This document shows, in pieces, positions 17,529 to 25,708 of a DNA stretch of 64,000 nt; the first letter of the stretch is position 1; every line of letters starts with the position of its first letter. Both the position numbers and the translations under genes were made by a program. The DNA is from Pontibacter arcticus (lineage in GTDB: Bacteria > Bacteroidota > Bacteroidia > Cytophagales > Hymenobacteraceae), in assembly GCF_003284895.1 (NCBI RefSeq), contig NZ_QMDV01000001.1, forward strand, positions 275,080 through 339,079, given 5' to 3'. The notes beneath the pieces were generated by a model. It did not search any database. It was given only the letters and a program-made list of their open reading frames with translations, and was not told the origin of the DNA.

Positions 17529-17547
17529 CCGTAGTATTACACAAGAC

Positions 17548-17979
17548 ATGAAATTTTTAAAGCAAATCATACTTCTTACCTTAACACTGCTGGTGCTTTT
17601 CTCTTCGACAGGCATTTCGGTAGGGATGCACTTGTGCGGAGGTGAGGTAGCAGATCTTGCTTTATTCGGTGAAGTGGCTGATTGCCCGATGGAGCAGCAG
17701 AAAGAACCACTACCTTCTTGCCACAAAGTTCCTGTTTCAGATAGTACAGCTGATTGCTGCGACGACCAGACCTTCGTTTTCGATCATTCGGATGCTACTT
17801 CAAGTTCTAAGGCACTTATACTTAGTAAAACTTCAGAAATCAAATTCATAGCTGCCATGAAGGTAGTTATACTTCAGCTTTTCGCTCCTGAGGCTGATCC
17901 TAAACCGACTTATGCTTTCTACGAGTCGCCTCCATTAGCACGAGACATTCCGGTGCTGGTGCAAGCCTTCCTGCTTTAA
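17548..17979 (+). CDS. HYC_CC_PP family protein
   Basis: 143 residues with an N-terminal hydrophobic segment (signal peptide or anchor). The three signatures that name the family are all present: HLC (His28, Cys30), the double cysteine in DCCDD (Cys70-71), and SPPLARD near residue 126. Further cysteines (CPMEQ, SCHK) make it cysteine-rich. Family members are found next to heavy-metal RND efflux genes in Bacteroidota and are thought to handle or sense metals in the envelope, but the role is not proven. It is the first gene of the efflux cluster; about 155 bases of non-coding DNA follow before cusA. Confidence 0.85.
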   Translation: MKFLKQIILLTLTLLVLFSSTGISVGMHLCGGEVADLALFGEVADCPMEQQKEPLPSCHKVPVSDSTADCCDDQTFVFDHSDATSSSKALILSKTSEIKFIAAMKVVILQLFAPEADPKPTYAFYESPPLARDIPVLVQAFLL

Positions 17980-18135
17980 CTTTACAGATTTCCTGATGCC
18001 TTTGGTTGGCTGGCGCAGCTGTGTCTTTATCTAAAGAGATCTGCTGCTCAGTTTTCCTTTTCATTTAGGCATCACCCCTGCTGGCCACTTTCCTGTGGCG
18101 CTTAAATTTCCTGTTAAGGTTAATCCTATACTTAC

Positions 18136-19422
18136 ATGATTGCGAAATTAATTTCTCTTTCGCTCCGTAACCGATACATCGTGCTGCTTATTGCGGCAGC
18201 GCTGTTTGGCTGGGGCTTATATGCTGTACAGACAAACAAGGTAGATGCCATCCCTGATCTGTCTGAAAACCAGGTTATCGTTTTTACTGAATGGATGGGA
18301 CGCAGCCCCCAGATCATTGAAGACCAGGTGACCTACCCGCTTGTCACTAACCTGCAGGGCTTGCCTGAGGTGAAGTATGTACGCGGCAGCTCGATGTTTG
18401 GCATGAGCTTTATATACGTCATTTTCGAAGATCAAACGGATGTATACTGGGCCCGTGAGCGGGTGCTGGAACGCCTTAGCTCTGTTGGTAATATGTTACC
18501 CGAAGGCGTTACACCAACCCTTGGCCCGGACGGAACCGGTGTAGGCCATATCCTGTGGTATACTTTGGATGCACCCGGCATGGATCTGGGTGAGCAACGC
18601 GCGCTGCAGGACTGGTATGTAAAATTTGGCTTACAGAACGTGAAAGGCGTGAGCGAAGTAGCTTCTTTCGGCGGATTCCAGAAGCAATACCAGATCACGC
18701 TGGATCCTACCAAACTTACCTATTATAAGCTTTCTGTGCCGCAGGTTATCCAATCTATCCGGTCTAATAACAATGAAGCGGGCGGGCGCAAGTTCGAGCT
18801 TTCCGATATTGGCTATATCATCAAAACAACCGGCTACCTGCAATCAGCAGAAGAAATACAAAATATAGCCATTGCTACCAACAACAGCATTCCCGTGCGG
18901 GTGCGTGATGTAGGGTCCGTGCAGATGACGGGAGAAAGCCGCTTGGGTATATTTGATCTGAATGGAGAAGGTGAAGCGGTTGGAGGCATTGTAGTGATGC
19001 GCTATGGAGAAAATGCTGATGAGGTGATCGACAACGTGAAAGTAAAGATGGAAGAAGTTGCAAAGGGGCTTCCGAAAGGTGTGAAGTTCAACATCGTCTA
19101 TGATCGCAGCGGTCTCATCAACGAGTCAGTAAATTCCATTAAATCCACGCTGATTGAAGAAATGCTCGTGGCTTCTGTAATCGTTTTCCTTTTCCTGTTT
19201 CACTGGCGCAGTGCTTTGGTGATCCTGATCCAACTGCCCCTTTCGATTGCCATCGGTTTTATCCTGCTCAACGCTTTTGGCATCTCTTCCAACATTATGT
19301 CCCTAACCGGTATTGCCCTTTCTATAGGCGTGATTGTGGATGATGCTATTGTGATGGTCGAGAACGCCTACCGTCATCTGGCAGATGCCACGAAAGGCAA
19401 ACAGTGGATGGAGGAAGAATAG
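18136..19422 (+). CDS. CusA/CzcA-type heavy-metal RND pump, N-terminal part (gene split)
   Basis: 428 residues corresponding to TM1-TM4 and the first periplasmic loop of an HME-type RND exporter. TM1 is at about 15-33 and the typical FTEWMGRSPQIIEDQVTYPL follows. TM4 contains the proton-relay acidic pair in IGVIVDDAIVMVENAYRHL. Full-length family members are about 1040 residues or more. This frame ends in TAG at 19420-19422 within what should be the cytosolic loop between TM4 and TM5, and the rest of the protein resumes at 19867 after an inserted four-helix-bundle gene. No frameshift or decay is seen within this half. Whether the halves assemble into a working trimeric pump is unknown. Confidence 0.93.
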   Translation: MIAKLISLSLRNRYIVLLIAAALFGWGLYAVQTNKVDAIPDLSENQVIVFTEWMGRSPQIIEDQVTYPLVTNLQGLPEVKYVRGSSMFGMSFIYVIFEDQTDVYWARERVLERLSSVGNMLPEGVTPTLGPDGTGVGHILWYTLDAPGMDLGEQRALQDWYVKFGLQNVKGVSEVASFGGFQKQYQITLDPTKLTYYKLSVPQVIQSIRSNNNEAGGRKFELSDIGYIIKTTGYLQSAEEIQNIAIATNNSIPVRVRDVGSVQMTGESRLGIFDLNGEGEAVGGIVVMRYGENADEVIDNVKVKMEEVAKGLPKGVKFNIVYDRSGLINESVNSIKSTLIEEMLVASVIVFLFLFHWRSALVILIQLPLSIAIGFILLNAFGISSNIMSLTGIALSIGVIVDDAIVMVENAYRHLADATKGKQWMEEE

Positions 19423-19438
19423 AGTTCTGAATAAACGG

Positions 19439-19842
19439 ATTTTGAATAACTGAATAAGATGAACACAGAAAGAAAAGAATTTATTGAGCAGTTTCAGAAT
19501 AGGACAAAAAAACTGGCTATTGATGTCATTCTCTTTTCAAAACTGCTCCCCAAAACGGAAGAAGCGACTATCATGAAGCGACAGTTGTTGCGCTCAGCTA
19601 CTTCTGTCGCTGCCAACTATAGAGCAGCCTGCAGAGCCAGGTCATCTGCCGAGTTTCACTCCAAAATCAGCATTGTGATAGAGGAAGCCGACGAAACACT
19701 TTTTTGGCTGGAGCTGCTTGAAGAGTCAGGTACCACATCAAGAGAAACAGCAAGCCATCTGATGAAAGAAGCGACAGAAATACTATCTGTAATGGCAAAA
19801 GCCCGAAAGAATACGACCCGGTAGCACTCAGTTATTCAAAAT
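19439..19842 (+). mobile_element. Inserted segment with inverted-repeat ends carrying a four-helix-bundle gene
   Basis: ATTTTGAATAACTGA at 19439-19453 is the exact complement of 19828-19842, with a second partial copy (ATTATTCAAAATTAG) at 19846-19860. Between them lies one gene of the S23/IVP family. The whole block interrupts the cusA-like gene, whose conserved sequence continues on both sides. A 7-base repeat AGAATAG flanks the block (19416-19422 and 19859-19865); collapsing it does not restore one reading frame, so it may be chance or the junction may have changed since insertion. The layout copies that of intervening sequences in 23S rRNA genes, which encode the same protein family inside an inverted-repeat stem. 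Confidence 0.75.
19459..19824 (+). CDS. Four-helix bundle protein (S23 / 23S rRNA intervening-sequence protein family)
   Basis: 121 residues, all helical. The family signature is clear: LLRSATSVAANYRAACRARS in helix 2, then EFHSKISIVIEEADETLFWLELL in helix 3. Members are encoded in intervening sequences of bacterial 23S rRNA (Leptospira, Coxiella) and are related to the Avd accessory protein of diversity-generating retroelements; a pentameric, basic, nucleic-acid-binding form is known for that group. No catalytic residues are known. Here it sits on the coding strand inside a split RND pump gene, between inverted repeats, and no reverse transcriptase is present. Its role is unknown, and a part in its own spread is inference only. 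Confidence 0.92.
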   Translation: MNTERKEFIEQFQNRTKKLAIDVILFSKLLPKTEEATIMKRQLLRSATSVAANYRAACRARSSAEFHSKISIVIEEADETLFWLELLEESGTTSRETASHLMKEATEILSVMAKARKNTTR

Positions 19843-19866
19843 TCAATTATTCAAAATTAGAATAGT

Positions 19867-21765
19867 ATGAACTTATCACATGAAGATAGAATCCGGATCA
19901 TCGAAAAGGCTGCCAAGCAGGTAGGCCCCAGCGTGTTCTGGAGTACCATAATCGTAATTACTTCCTTCCTTCCGGTGTTCCTACTTACAGGGCAGGAAGG
20001 AAAATTATTCGGTCCACTGGCCTGGACCAAGACGTTTATACTTATTGTAGATGCCATCGTGGCAATCACGCTGACACCTGTACTTATTTCTTTTTTACTT
20101 AAAGGCAAATTCAAAAATGAAAATGCCAACCCGATTAACCGGGCCTTGGAACGGGTTTACGGACCTGTATTACGTTGGTGCCTGAACTGGCGCAAAACTA
20201 CGATTGGCGTAAACATCCTGGCTTTGCTGGTAGCTATACCTATGCTCTTTAGCTTGGGCACAGAGTTTATGCCGCCGCTTGATGAAGGCTCCATCCTGTT
20301 TATGCCGGTAACCTTGCCTGATATCTCCAATGCCGAAGCTAAGCGCATATTGCAGGTACAGGATAAAATCATCAAGTCGGTGCCCGAAGTAGAAAGTGTG
20401 TTGGGTAAAGCAGGCCGGGCTAGCACCGCCACTGACAACTCCCCTATCAGCATGATCGAGACCATTATCATGCTCAAGCCGCAGTCAGAGTGGCGGGAAG
20501 GTATAACCAAACAGGATATTATCCGGGAACTGGATACGAAGCTACAAATTCCAGGCGTAGTGAATGGCTGGACACAACCGATCATCAACCGGATTAATAT
20601 GCTGGCCACCGGCATCCGAACTGATGTGGGCGTGAAAGTATACGGCCAGAATCTGGACTCTATCGCTTCTGTTTCTGAAAAAGTACGGACTGCCTTGCGC
20701 GATGTGCCAGGCGTGAATGATCTGTATGTAGAGCCGATAACAGGTGGTAAATACCTGGAGATAGACATTAACCGTGACGCGCTGAGCCGCTATGGTTTGA
20801 CGGTAGATGATGTGAATCTGATTGTGGAGTCTGCCCTGGGCGGTACACCGATCGGTAATACCATTGAAGGCCGACAGCGCTTCTCTATCAACGTACGCCT
20901 GGCGCAGGAGTATCGCAATAGTGTAGAGCGAATACAGCGCATCCCGATTCAGACTGCTTCGGCAGGTACTATCCCGCTTTCTTCAGTTGCTGCTATACGC
21001 TTTACGGATGGCCCTCCTATGATCAACTCTGAAAATGCACAGCTGCGTGGTGCCGTGCTCTTTAACGTGCGCGACCGCGACCTGGGCAGTACCGTGGAGG
21101 AGGCGATGGAAAAGATTAACAGTGAAGTAACGGGCTTACCAAACGGCTATTACCTGGAATGGAGCGGGCAATGGGAAAACCAGGTACGTGCCACGCAAAC
21201 CCTAAAGCTTATTATTCCGCTGGTAGTCCTCATTATTTTCCTGATTTTATACTTCTCTTTTAACTCTCTGAAAGAAGCATTCTTTAGTCTGATCACGATT
21301 CCATTTGCGCTGATTGGAGGAGTGTTTATCGTCTACTTCTATGGCGTGAACCTATCAGTGGCAGTGGCAGTGGGCTTTATTGCCTTGTTTGGTATGGCAG
21401 TAGAAACAGGCATGCTGATGGTTGTTTACCTGAATGAGGCTATGAAAGAACTGGTTGAACTGAAAGGGAATTCTTCTGAAACAATCACCAAGCAGGACAT
21501 TCGTGACTTTGTATTTAAAGGAGCAGTAAAACGTCTGCGCCCTAAGATCATGACCGTATCGGTATCGCTGTTTGGCCTGATCCCGGTACTTTGGGCGACA
21601 GGAGTAGGTACAGATGTGATGCTACCTATCGTGCTTCCCTTGATAGGAGGCGTTTTTACTTCCTCTATCCACATCCTGCTGGTAACACCTGTTGTGTTTG
21701 AAATAATAAAAGAGTACGAACTTAAAAAACACGGTAAACTAGATCTATACCATGTCGAGCATTAA
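19867..21765 (+). CDS. CusA/CzcA-type heavy-metal RND pump, C-terminal part (gene split)
   Basis: 632 residues beginning at ATG 19867 and matching the rest of the pump: KAAKQVGPSVFWSTIIVITS (TM5), FLLTGQEGKLFGPLAWTKTF (TM6 region), the second periplasmic loop, and TM7-TM12 at about residues 450-625. Two of the methionines that bind Cu/Ag in E. coli CusA appear to be kept (ISMIETI and INMLATGI). An in-frame stop (TAG 19858-19860) lies just before the start, so this half must be initiated separately; the A/T-rich leader supplied by the insert could serve. The two halves total 1060 residues, the normal full length, so nothing conserved is lost. It overlaps the TolC-like gene by 14 bases. Confidence 0.92.
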   Translation: MNLSHEDRIRIIEKAAKQVGPSVFWSTIIVITSFLPVFLLTGQEGKLFGPLAWTKTFILIVDAIVAITLTPVLISFLLKGKFKNENANPINRALERVYGPVLRWCLNWRKTTIGVNILALLVAIPMLFSLGTEFMPPLDEGSILFMPVTLPDISNAEAKRILQVQDKIIKSVPEVESVLGKAGRASTATDNSPISMIETIIMLKPQSEWREGITKQDIIRELDTKLQIPGVVNGWTQPIINRINMLATGIRTDVGVKVYGQNLDSIASVSEKVRTALRDVPGVNDLYVEPITGGKYLEIDINRDALSRYGLTVDDVNLIVESALGGTPIGNTIEGRQRFSINVRLAQEYRNSVERIQRIPIQTASAGTIPLSSVAAIRFTDGPPMINSENAQLRGAVLFNVRDRDLGSTVEEAMEKINSEVTGLPNGYYLEWSGQWENQVRATQTLKLIIPLVVLIIFLILYFSFNSLKEAFFSLITIPFALIGGVFIVYFYGVNLSVAVAVGFIALFGMAVETGMLMVVYLNEAMKELVELKGNSSETITKQDIRDFVFKGAVKRLRPKIMTVSVSLFGLIPVLWATGVGTDVMLPIVLPLIGGVFTSSIHILLVTPVVFEIIKEYELKKHGKLDLYHVEH

Positions 21766-23020
21766 GAAAGTAAAGTGGTTGTTTGTATTTGTAATGTTAC
21801 TGGCAGGCACTCCGGTACTGGCACAGCAGCAGCAAATTTTAACCCTGGATAGTGTACTGCAACGGATCAGTACCAGCAACCCCATGTTGCAAATGTATAC
21901 TTCTAAGGCTGACGCAGCTAACACGTATGCGGAAGGCGCTAAAAGCTGGATGGCGCCTATGGTTGGTGGTGGCGTGTTTATGGCGCCCTATCCTGGAACT
22001 GAGGTAATGGAAGAGCGGGATAAAGGGGCCTGGATGATTTCTGCAGAGCAGGAGATTCCCAATCCCATCAAACTACGCACCCGCGAAAAATACATGAAAT
22101 CAAGAGCAGGCATTGAGCAGGCTACCAAAGAGGTAACTTATAACCAGCTGCGTGCGCAGGCCAAAACTGCTTATTACAACTGGGTAGTGCTGGAGAAAAA
22201 ACAGCAGGTACTCAAAGATAATGAGCGCATCATGGAGTTCATGCTCAAGCTGGCCCGTATCCGTTATCCCTATAGCCAGGGCAAACTAGGCAGTATTTAT
22301 AAAGCAGAGGCGCGGCTGCATGAAGTAAAGAACATGCAGGAAATGACTGCCACACAGATCAGGCAGCAGAATGTGCAGCTTAACATCCTGATGAATATGC
22401 CCAAAGACTTGCAGTACCGAATTGATACTACTGTAGCCCTTATGGACCCAGCGCATCAGCACACAAACCTGGATACTACTTACCTTACCAGTGCCCGAAG
22501 CGACGTTCGCAGGCTTGACAAAACGATAGAATCCATGCGCCTGAACGTGGAATTGGAAAAACAGCAGCGTCTCCCGGATTTTAAATTGCGCTTTGACCAT
22601 ATGTACCCACGCGATAACATGATGCCGCAGCAGTTTACAGCAATGGGCATGGTTTCGATACCAATTGCTCCCTGGTCTTCCAGAATGTACAAAGCCAATA
22701 CAAAGGCAATGAACCTGGAGATAGCGGCGATCCAGCAGGAACGGGAGGCTGTCCTGAACGAAGCCGAGGGCATGATGCAAAGTATGCTTCTTGAGCTAAG
22801 CGCCTTGCACCATCATGTAGAAAATTATAAAGCTAAAATTTTACCGGCCCTGCAAAAGAATTACGATGTAACCATGCTGTCTTATGAACAGAACAGCGCA
22901 CAGCTTCCCGAGGTGATCGATGCATGGGAAGCGCTGAACATGGCGCAGATGGAATACCTGAATAACCTGCAGGAGCTTTACTTAATGGTGGTAAATTATG
23001 AGAAAGAAATTGAGAAATAA
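21752..23020 (+). CDS. TolC/CusC-like outer membrane efflux protein
   Basis: 422 residues with a signal peptide (VFVMLLAGTPVLAQ), so mature export to the outer membrane is expected. Two outer-membrane-efflux repeats of long helices are seen, beginning with LTLDSVLQRISTSNPMLQMY and, in the second half, MSIPIAPWSSRMYKANTK-like helices. These form the trimeric channel through which the RND pump exports its substrate. Methionine content is high (MAPMVGGGVFMAPYP, DNMMPQQFTAMGM), in keeping with a soft-metal substrate. No lipobox. The ATG lies within the last codons of the pump gene and the adaptor gene starts before its stop, so translation is coupled. Confidence 0.92.
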   Translation: MSSIKKVKWLFVFVMLLAGTPVLAQQQQILTLDSVLQRISTSNPMLQMYTSKADAANTYAEGAKSWMAPMVGGGVFMAPYPGTEVMEERDKGAWMISAEQEIPNPIKLRTREKYMKSRAGIEQATKEVTYNQLRAQAKTAYYNWVVLEKKQQVLKDNERIMEFMLKLARIRYPYSQGKLGSIYKAEARLHEVKNMQEMTATQIRQQNVQLNILMNMPKDLQYRIDTTVALMDPAHQHTNLDTTYLTSARSDVRRLDKTIESMRLNVELEKQQRLPDFKLRFDHMYPRDNMMPQQFTAMGMVSIPIAPWSSRMYKANTKAMNLEIAAIQQEREAVLNEAEGMMQSMLLELSALHHHVENYKAKILPALQKNYDVTMLSYEQNSAQLPEVIDAWEALNMAQMEYLNNLQELYLMVVNYEKEIEK

Positions 23021-24323
23021 TATCCTGCCGCTGTTGGCCTTGCTTATAATGATCACACTGGGGGCATGCAGGGATAATGAGCAAGAGCAGGCAGCAGGCA
23101 GCACCGCATATACCTGCCCTATGCACTCGCAAATTGTGCAGACCGAGCCAGGCTCCTGCCCTGTCTGCGGCATGGACCTGGTAGCCAAAGCTGCGCAAGG
23201 TAATGGCATTACTGTAACCGAAGATCTTGCTTTCCTGATAAGGCCGACAAATACTTCCGTTGTTGCTTCTATTGCCACTGTTTCCCCTATAAAGAAAAAC
23301 GGGCAGGCAAGTATAAAAATGGATGGCATCATTACCTACGACCCGCGCCGTGTTTATGCCGTGCCTGCACGTGTGAGTGGGCGTATTGAGAAGCTGTTTG
23401 TGAAGTATAATTTCCAGCCGGTCCGAAAGGGTCAGAAACTGATGGAAGTATACAGCCCGGATCTGATCACCGCACAGAAAGAGCTTTTATACTTAGTAAA
23501 ATCTGCTCCGGAAGATAAAAATCTGATCGCTGCTGCCAGGCAAAAGCTACAGTACCTGGGCGCAACAAGCGAGCAAATAAACCGCCTGCTCCGCAAGGGA
23601 GAAGAGACCTATACCTTCGCACTTTACAGTCCTTACAATGGTTATGTTATTGATTTAAACACTTCGGCACCGGCATCAACAGCAAGTATGGCTGCAGCTC
23701 CTATAGCAAGCGCAGGCACTATGGATGCCATGGGTAGCAGTAGTGCTACAACTACCCCAACTTCAGTACCAACAACCGCAACCGGGCAGCAGGGCATCCA
23801 ACTCCGTGAAGGCATGTATCTGAATGCAGGGCAACAGCTTTTACGGGTAATTAATACAGCACAGCTTTGGGCCGAGTTTAACGCATCTGCTAGTGAAATT
23901 ACTGCCCTTATTACCAAGGGTACTCCGTTGCAGATCACGTTTCCACAACTTCCTGAAGAAACACTGGCTGCAAAGATCGATTTCGTTCAGCCATACTTTG
24001 ATGAAGGACAAAACTTCGCAAAAGTGCGGGCTTATATACCGGGTAGCCAGAAGCTAGCCATGATAGGGCAACTGGTAACAGCGGAAGCAACTTATAGCAC
24101 TGCCCCTGCTCTCTGGGTACCAAAAGCTGCTGTACTAGATATTGGCAACAAATCAGTGGCCTTTAAAAAGATAAAAGGAGTTTTTGAGCCGGTTGCAGTT
24201 TCAACGGGTATAGTGTCAGGCAATATGATCGAGCTCGTAACGGGCCTGCAACAGGCTGATACAATTGCGGCCAACGCACAATTCTTGATCGACAGCGAAA
24301 GCTTTATTAAAGTTAAAAACTAG
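22998..24323 (+). CDS. Efflux RND periplasmic adaptor with heavy-metal-binding domain (CusB-like), first copy
   Basis: 441-residue lipoprotein (lipobox LGAC). A heavy-metal-binding domain of the YHS-like type follows: YTCPMHSQIVQTEPGSCPVC, then GMDL. The membrane-fusion (HlyD/CusB) core comes next: IKMDGIITYDPRRVYAVPARVSGRIEKLFV and beta-barrel strands up to the C-terminus. A stretch of about 45 Ala/Ser/Thr/Met residues (about 219-265) is inserted in the barrel-sandwich/hairpin region where most homologues are compact. The adaptor links the pump to the TolC-like channel and in CusB also hands over the metal. It overlaps the TolC-like gene by 23 bases. Confidence 0.92.
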   Translation: MRKKLRNNILPLLALLIMITLGACRDNEQEQAAGSTAYTCPMHSQIVQTEPGSCPVCGMDLVAKAAQGNGITVTEDLAFLIRPTNTSVVASIATVSPIKKNGQASIKMDGIITYDPRRVYAVPARVSGRIEKLFVKYNFQPVRKGQKLMEVYSPDLITAQKELLYLVKSAPEDKNLIAAARQKLQYLGATSEQINRLLRKGEETYTFALYSPYNGYVIDLNTSAPASTASMAAAPIASAGTMDAMGSSSATTTPTSVPTTATGQQGIQLREGMYLNAGQQLLRVINTAQLWAEFNASASEITALITKGTPLQITFPQLPEETLAAKIDFVQPYFDEGQNFAKVRAYIPGSQKLAMIGQLVTAEATYSTAPALWVPKAAVLDIGNKSVAFKKIKGVFEPVAVSTGIVSGNMIELVTGLQQADTIAANAQFLIDSESFIKVKN

Positions 24324-24334
24324 CAGGGCAGATT

Positions 24335-25534
24335 ATGAAACGATACAAAAACATCCTTTTTCTGCTATTGGCCATACTTACAGTTGCCTGTTCCAGCGAA
24401 GAGAAAACACACGCAGCAGGAGAAACTACAAGCTATACGTGCCCGATGCACCCGCAAATAGTACAGGACAAGCCGGGCACCTGCCCCATCTGTTTTATGG
24501 ATCTGGTATTGGTATCACAGTCAGGGAAAGAAAGCGGTGAACTTGTCCTTATGGAAAGCCAGGTAAAATTGGGCAACATCACCACAAAGCGAATCAAGTC
24601 TGGTTCTATTGGCAGCAACTCCATCCTGACGGGTAAGCTGGTACTGGATGAAACCCAGACGGACGTTGTGAGTAGCCGCGCTGCCGGACGTATCGAAAAA
24701 CTGTACCTCAAAGAACCCGGACAAACAATACAGAAAGGCCAGCCACTTTATGAGCTATATTCCGAAGTGTTATTAACACTGCAGCGCGAATACCTGCTGG
24801 CTTTGGCGCAGCATAGGGAGTTAGGAAAGGAGAATCCACGTTTTGCATCCTTTCTGGAAGCAGCTGAAAAAAAGCTCCTGCTGTATGGCTTAACCCAGGG
24901 CCAGGTCCGCAACCTGGCTCTAAAGCAACAGTTAAGCTCCCGCATCACGTTTGTAGCGCCTGCCGGTGGTGTAGTAACTGAAGTTGCCGCAGTTGAAGGC
25001 CAGTATGTGGCGGAAGGCGCTGTATTGTACCGTTTAGGCAAGCTGGGCAAAATCTGGGTAGAAGCTGAGTTATACCCCCAGGAAGCAGCAAATGTTAAAG
25101 AAGGCGATGCCATCAATGTTTCGGTAGCAGGTTTTGGACAGGAGCTGGCTTCAGCAAAAGTTACTTTCATCAGCCCTGAGTTAAGAGCCGGTAGCCAGGT
25201 AGTAGTGCTGCGCGCTGAACTGCCAAACCCGAATGAGAAGTACCTGCCCGGCATGCAGGCCAATGTTATACTTCCCGGCTCAGGCAATGCGACTTTAACT
25301 TTACCCACAGATGCCGTGATACGTGATGAAAAAGGAAGCCATGTCTGGGTGCAGTCAGGGAAAGACACCTTTAAGGCGCAGATGGTTACGCTCGGCCCGG
25401 AAAGTGCTGAAAACGTGGCTATACTTTCCGGATTAAAAGAAAACGATAAAGTAGTGGTTACAGGTGCTTATCTACTTTATAGTGAATACATTCTTAAAAA
25501 AGGTTCTCATCCTGTGCCAGGCCATAACCATTAA
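24335..25534 (+). CDS. Efflux RND periplasmic adaptor with heavy-metal-binding domain (CusB-like), second copy
   Basis: 399-residue lipoprotein (lipobox TVAC). The metal-binding domain reads YTCPMHPQIVQDKPGTCPIC followed by FMDL, so the usual Gly after the last Cys is replaced by Phe. The HlyD/CusB core follows (LDETQTDVVSSRAAGRIEKLYL and a lipoyl-like barrel to PTDAVIRDEKGSHVWV). It begins 11 bases after the first adaptor. Two adaptors side by side for one pump are unusual: they may alternate in one hexameric ring or serve different pumps. It is a divergent paralogue rather than a fresh duplicate. Confidence 0.92.
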   Translation: MKRYKNILFLLLAILTVACSSEEKTHAAGETTSYTCPMHPQIVQDKPGTCPICFMDLVLVSQSGKESGELVLMESQVKLGNITTKRIKSGSIGSNSILTGKLVLDETQTDVVSSRAAGRIEKLYLKEPGQTIQKGQPLYELYSEVLLTLQREYLLALAQHRELGKENPRFASFLEAAEKKLLLYGLTQGQVRNLALKQQLSSRITFVAPAGGVVTEVAAVEGQYVAEGAVLYRLGKLGKIWVEAELYPQEAANVKEGDAINVSVAGFGQELASAKVTFISPELRAGSQVVVLRAELPNPNEKYLPGMQANVILPGSGNATLTLPTDAVIRDEKGSHVWVQSGKDTFKAQMVTLGPESAENVAILSGLKENDKVVVTGAYLLYSEYILKKGSHPVPGHNH

Positions 25535-25546
25535 CTTATACTTTGC

Positions 25547-25675
25547 ATGAAAGATTGTTGCAAAACCGGCGATGAAGAACCAGATACTAAATGGCGCAAA
25601 TGGTTCATGCGGACTCTGGTTAGCATCTTAATAGTGCTGATTCTTTTAGTTCTTTATTTCCCAGTTGACTTTTAA
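25547..25675 (+). CDS. Small membrane peptide, 42 residues
   Basis: A short frame, ATG 25547 to TAA 25675, 12 bases after the second adaptor and 33 bases before the DUF3347 gene, on the same strand. It reads MKDCCKTGDEEPDTKWRKWF and then a single hydrophobic helix of about 17 residues (LVSILIVLILLVLYFPV). The paired cysteines near the N-terminus could bind a metal ion. Its place and spacing inside the operon and its clear one-helix design argue that it is a real gene. I know no named family for it. Confidence 0.7.
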   Translation: MKDCCKTGDEEPDTKWRKWFMRTLVSILIVLILLVLYFPVDF

Positions 25676-25708
25676 ATAAATCTTCTACACAATAACCTAA
25701 TACCAATC

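Noticed and set aside
14860-17550. Second attachment site (copy of the tRNA-Arg 3' end) at the far side of the island
   Set aside because: No repeat of the last 15-20 bases of the tRNA was found up to the efflux cluster.
19459-19824. Diversity-generating retroelement accessory gene (avd)
   Set aside because: The protein family is related, but there is no reverse transcriptase and no template/variable repeat pair in the window.
19416-19865. AGAATAG direct repeats as a target-site duplication of the four-helix-bundle insertion
   Set aside because: Collapsing the 443 bases between copies leaves an in-frame TAG and a frame offset, so it does not rebuild cusA; kept only as a possible junction trace.
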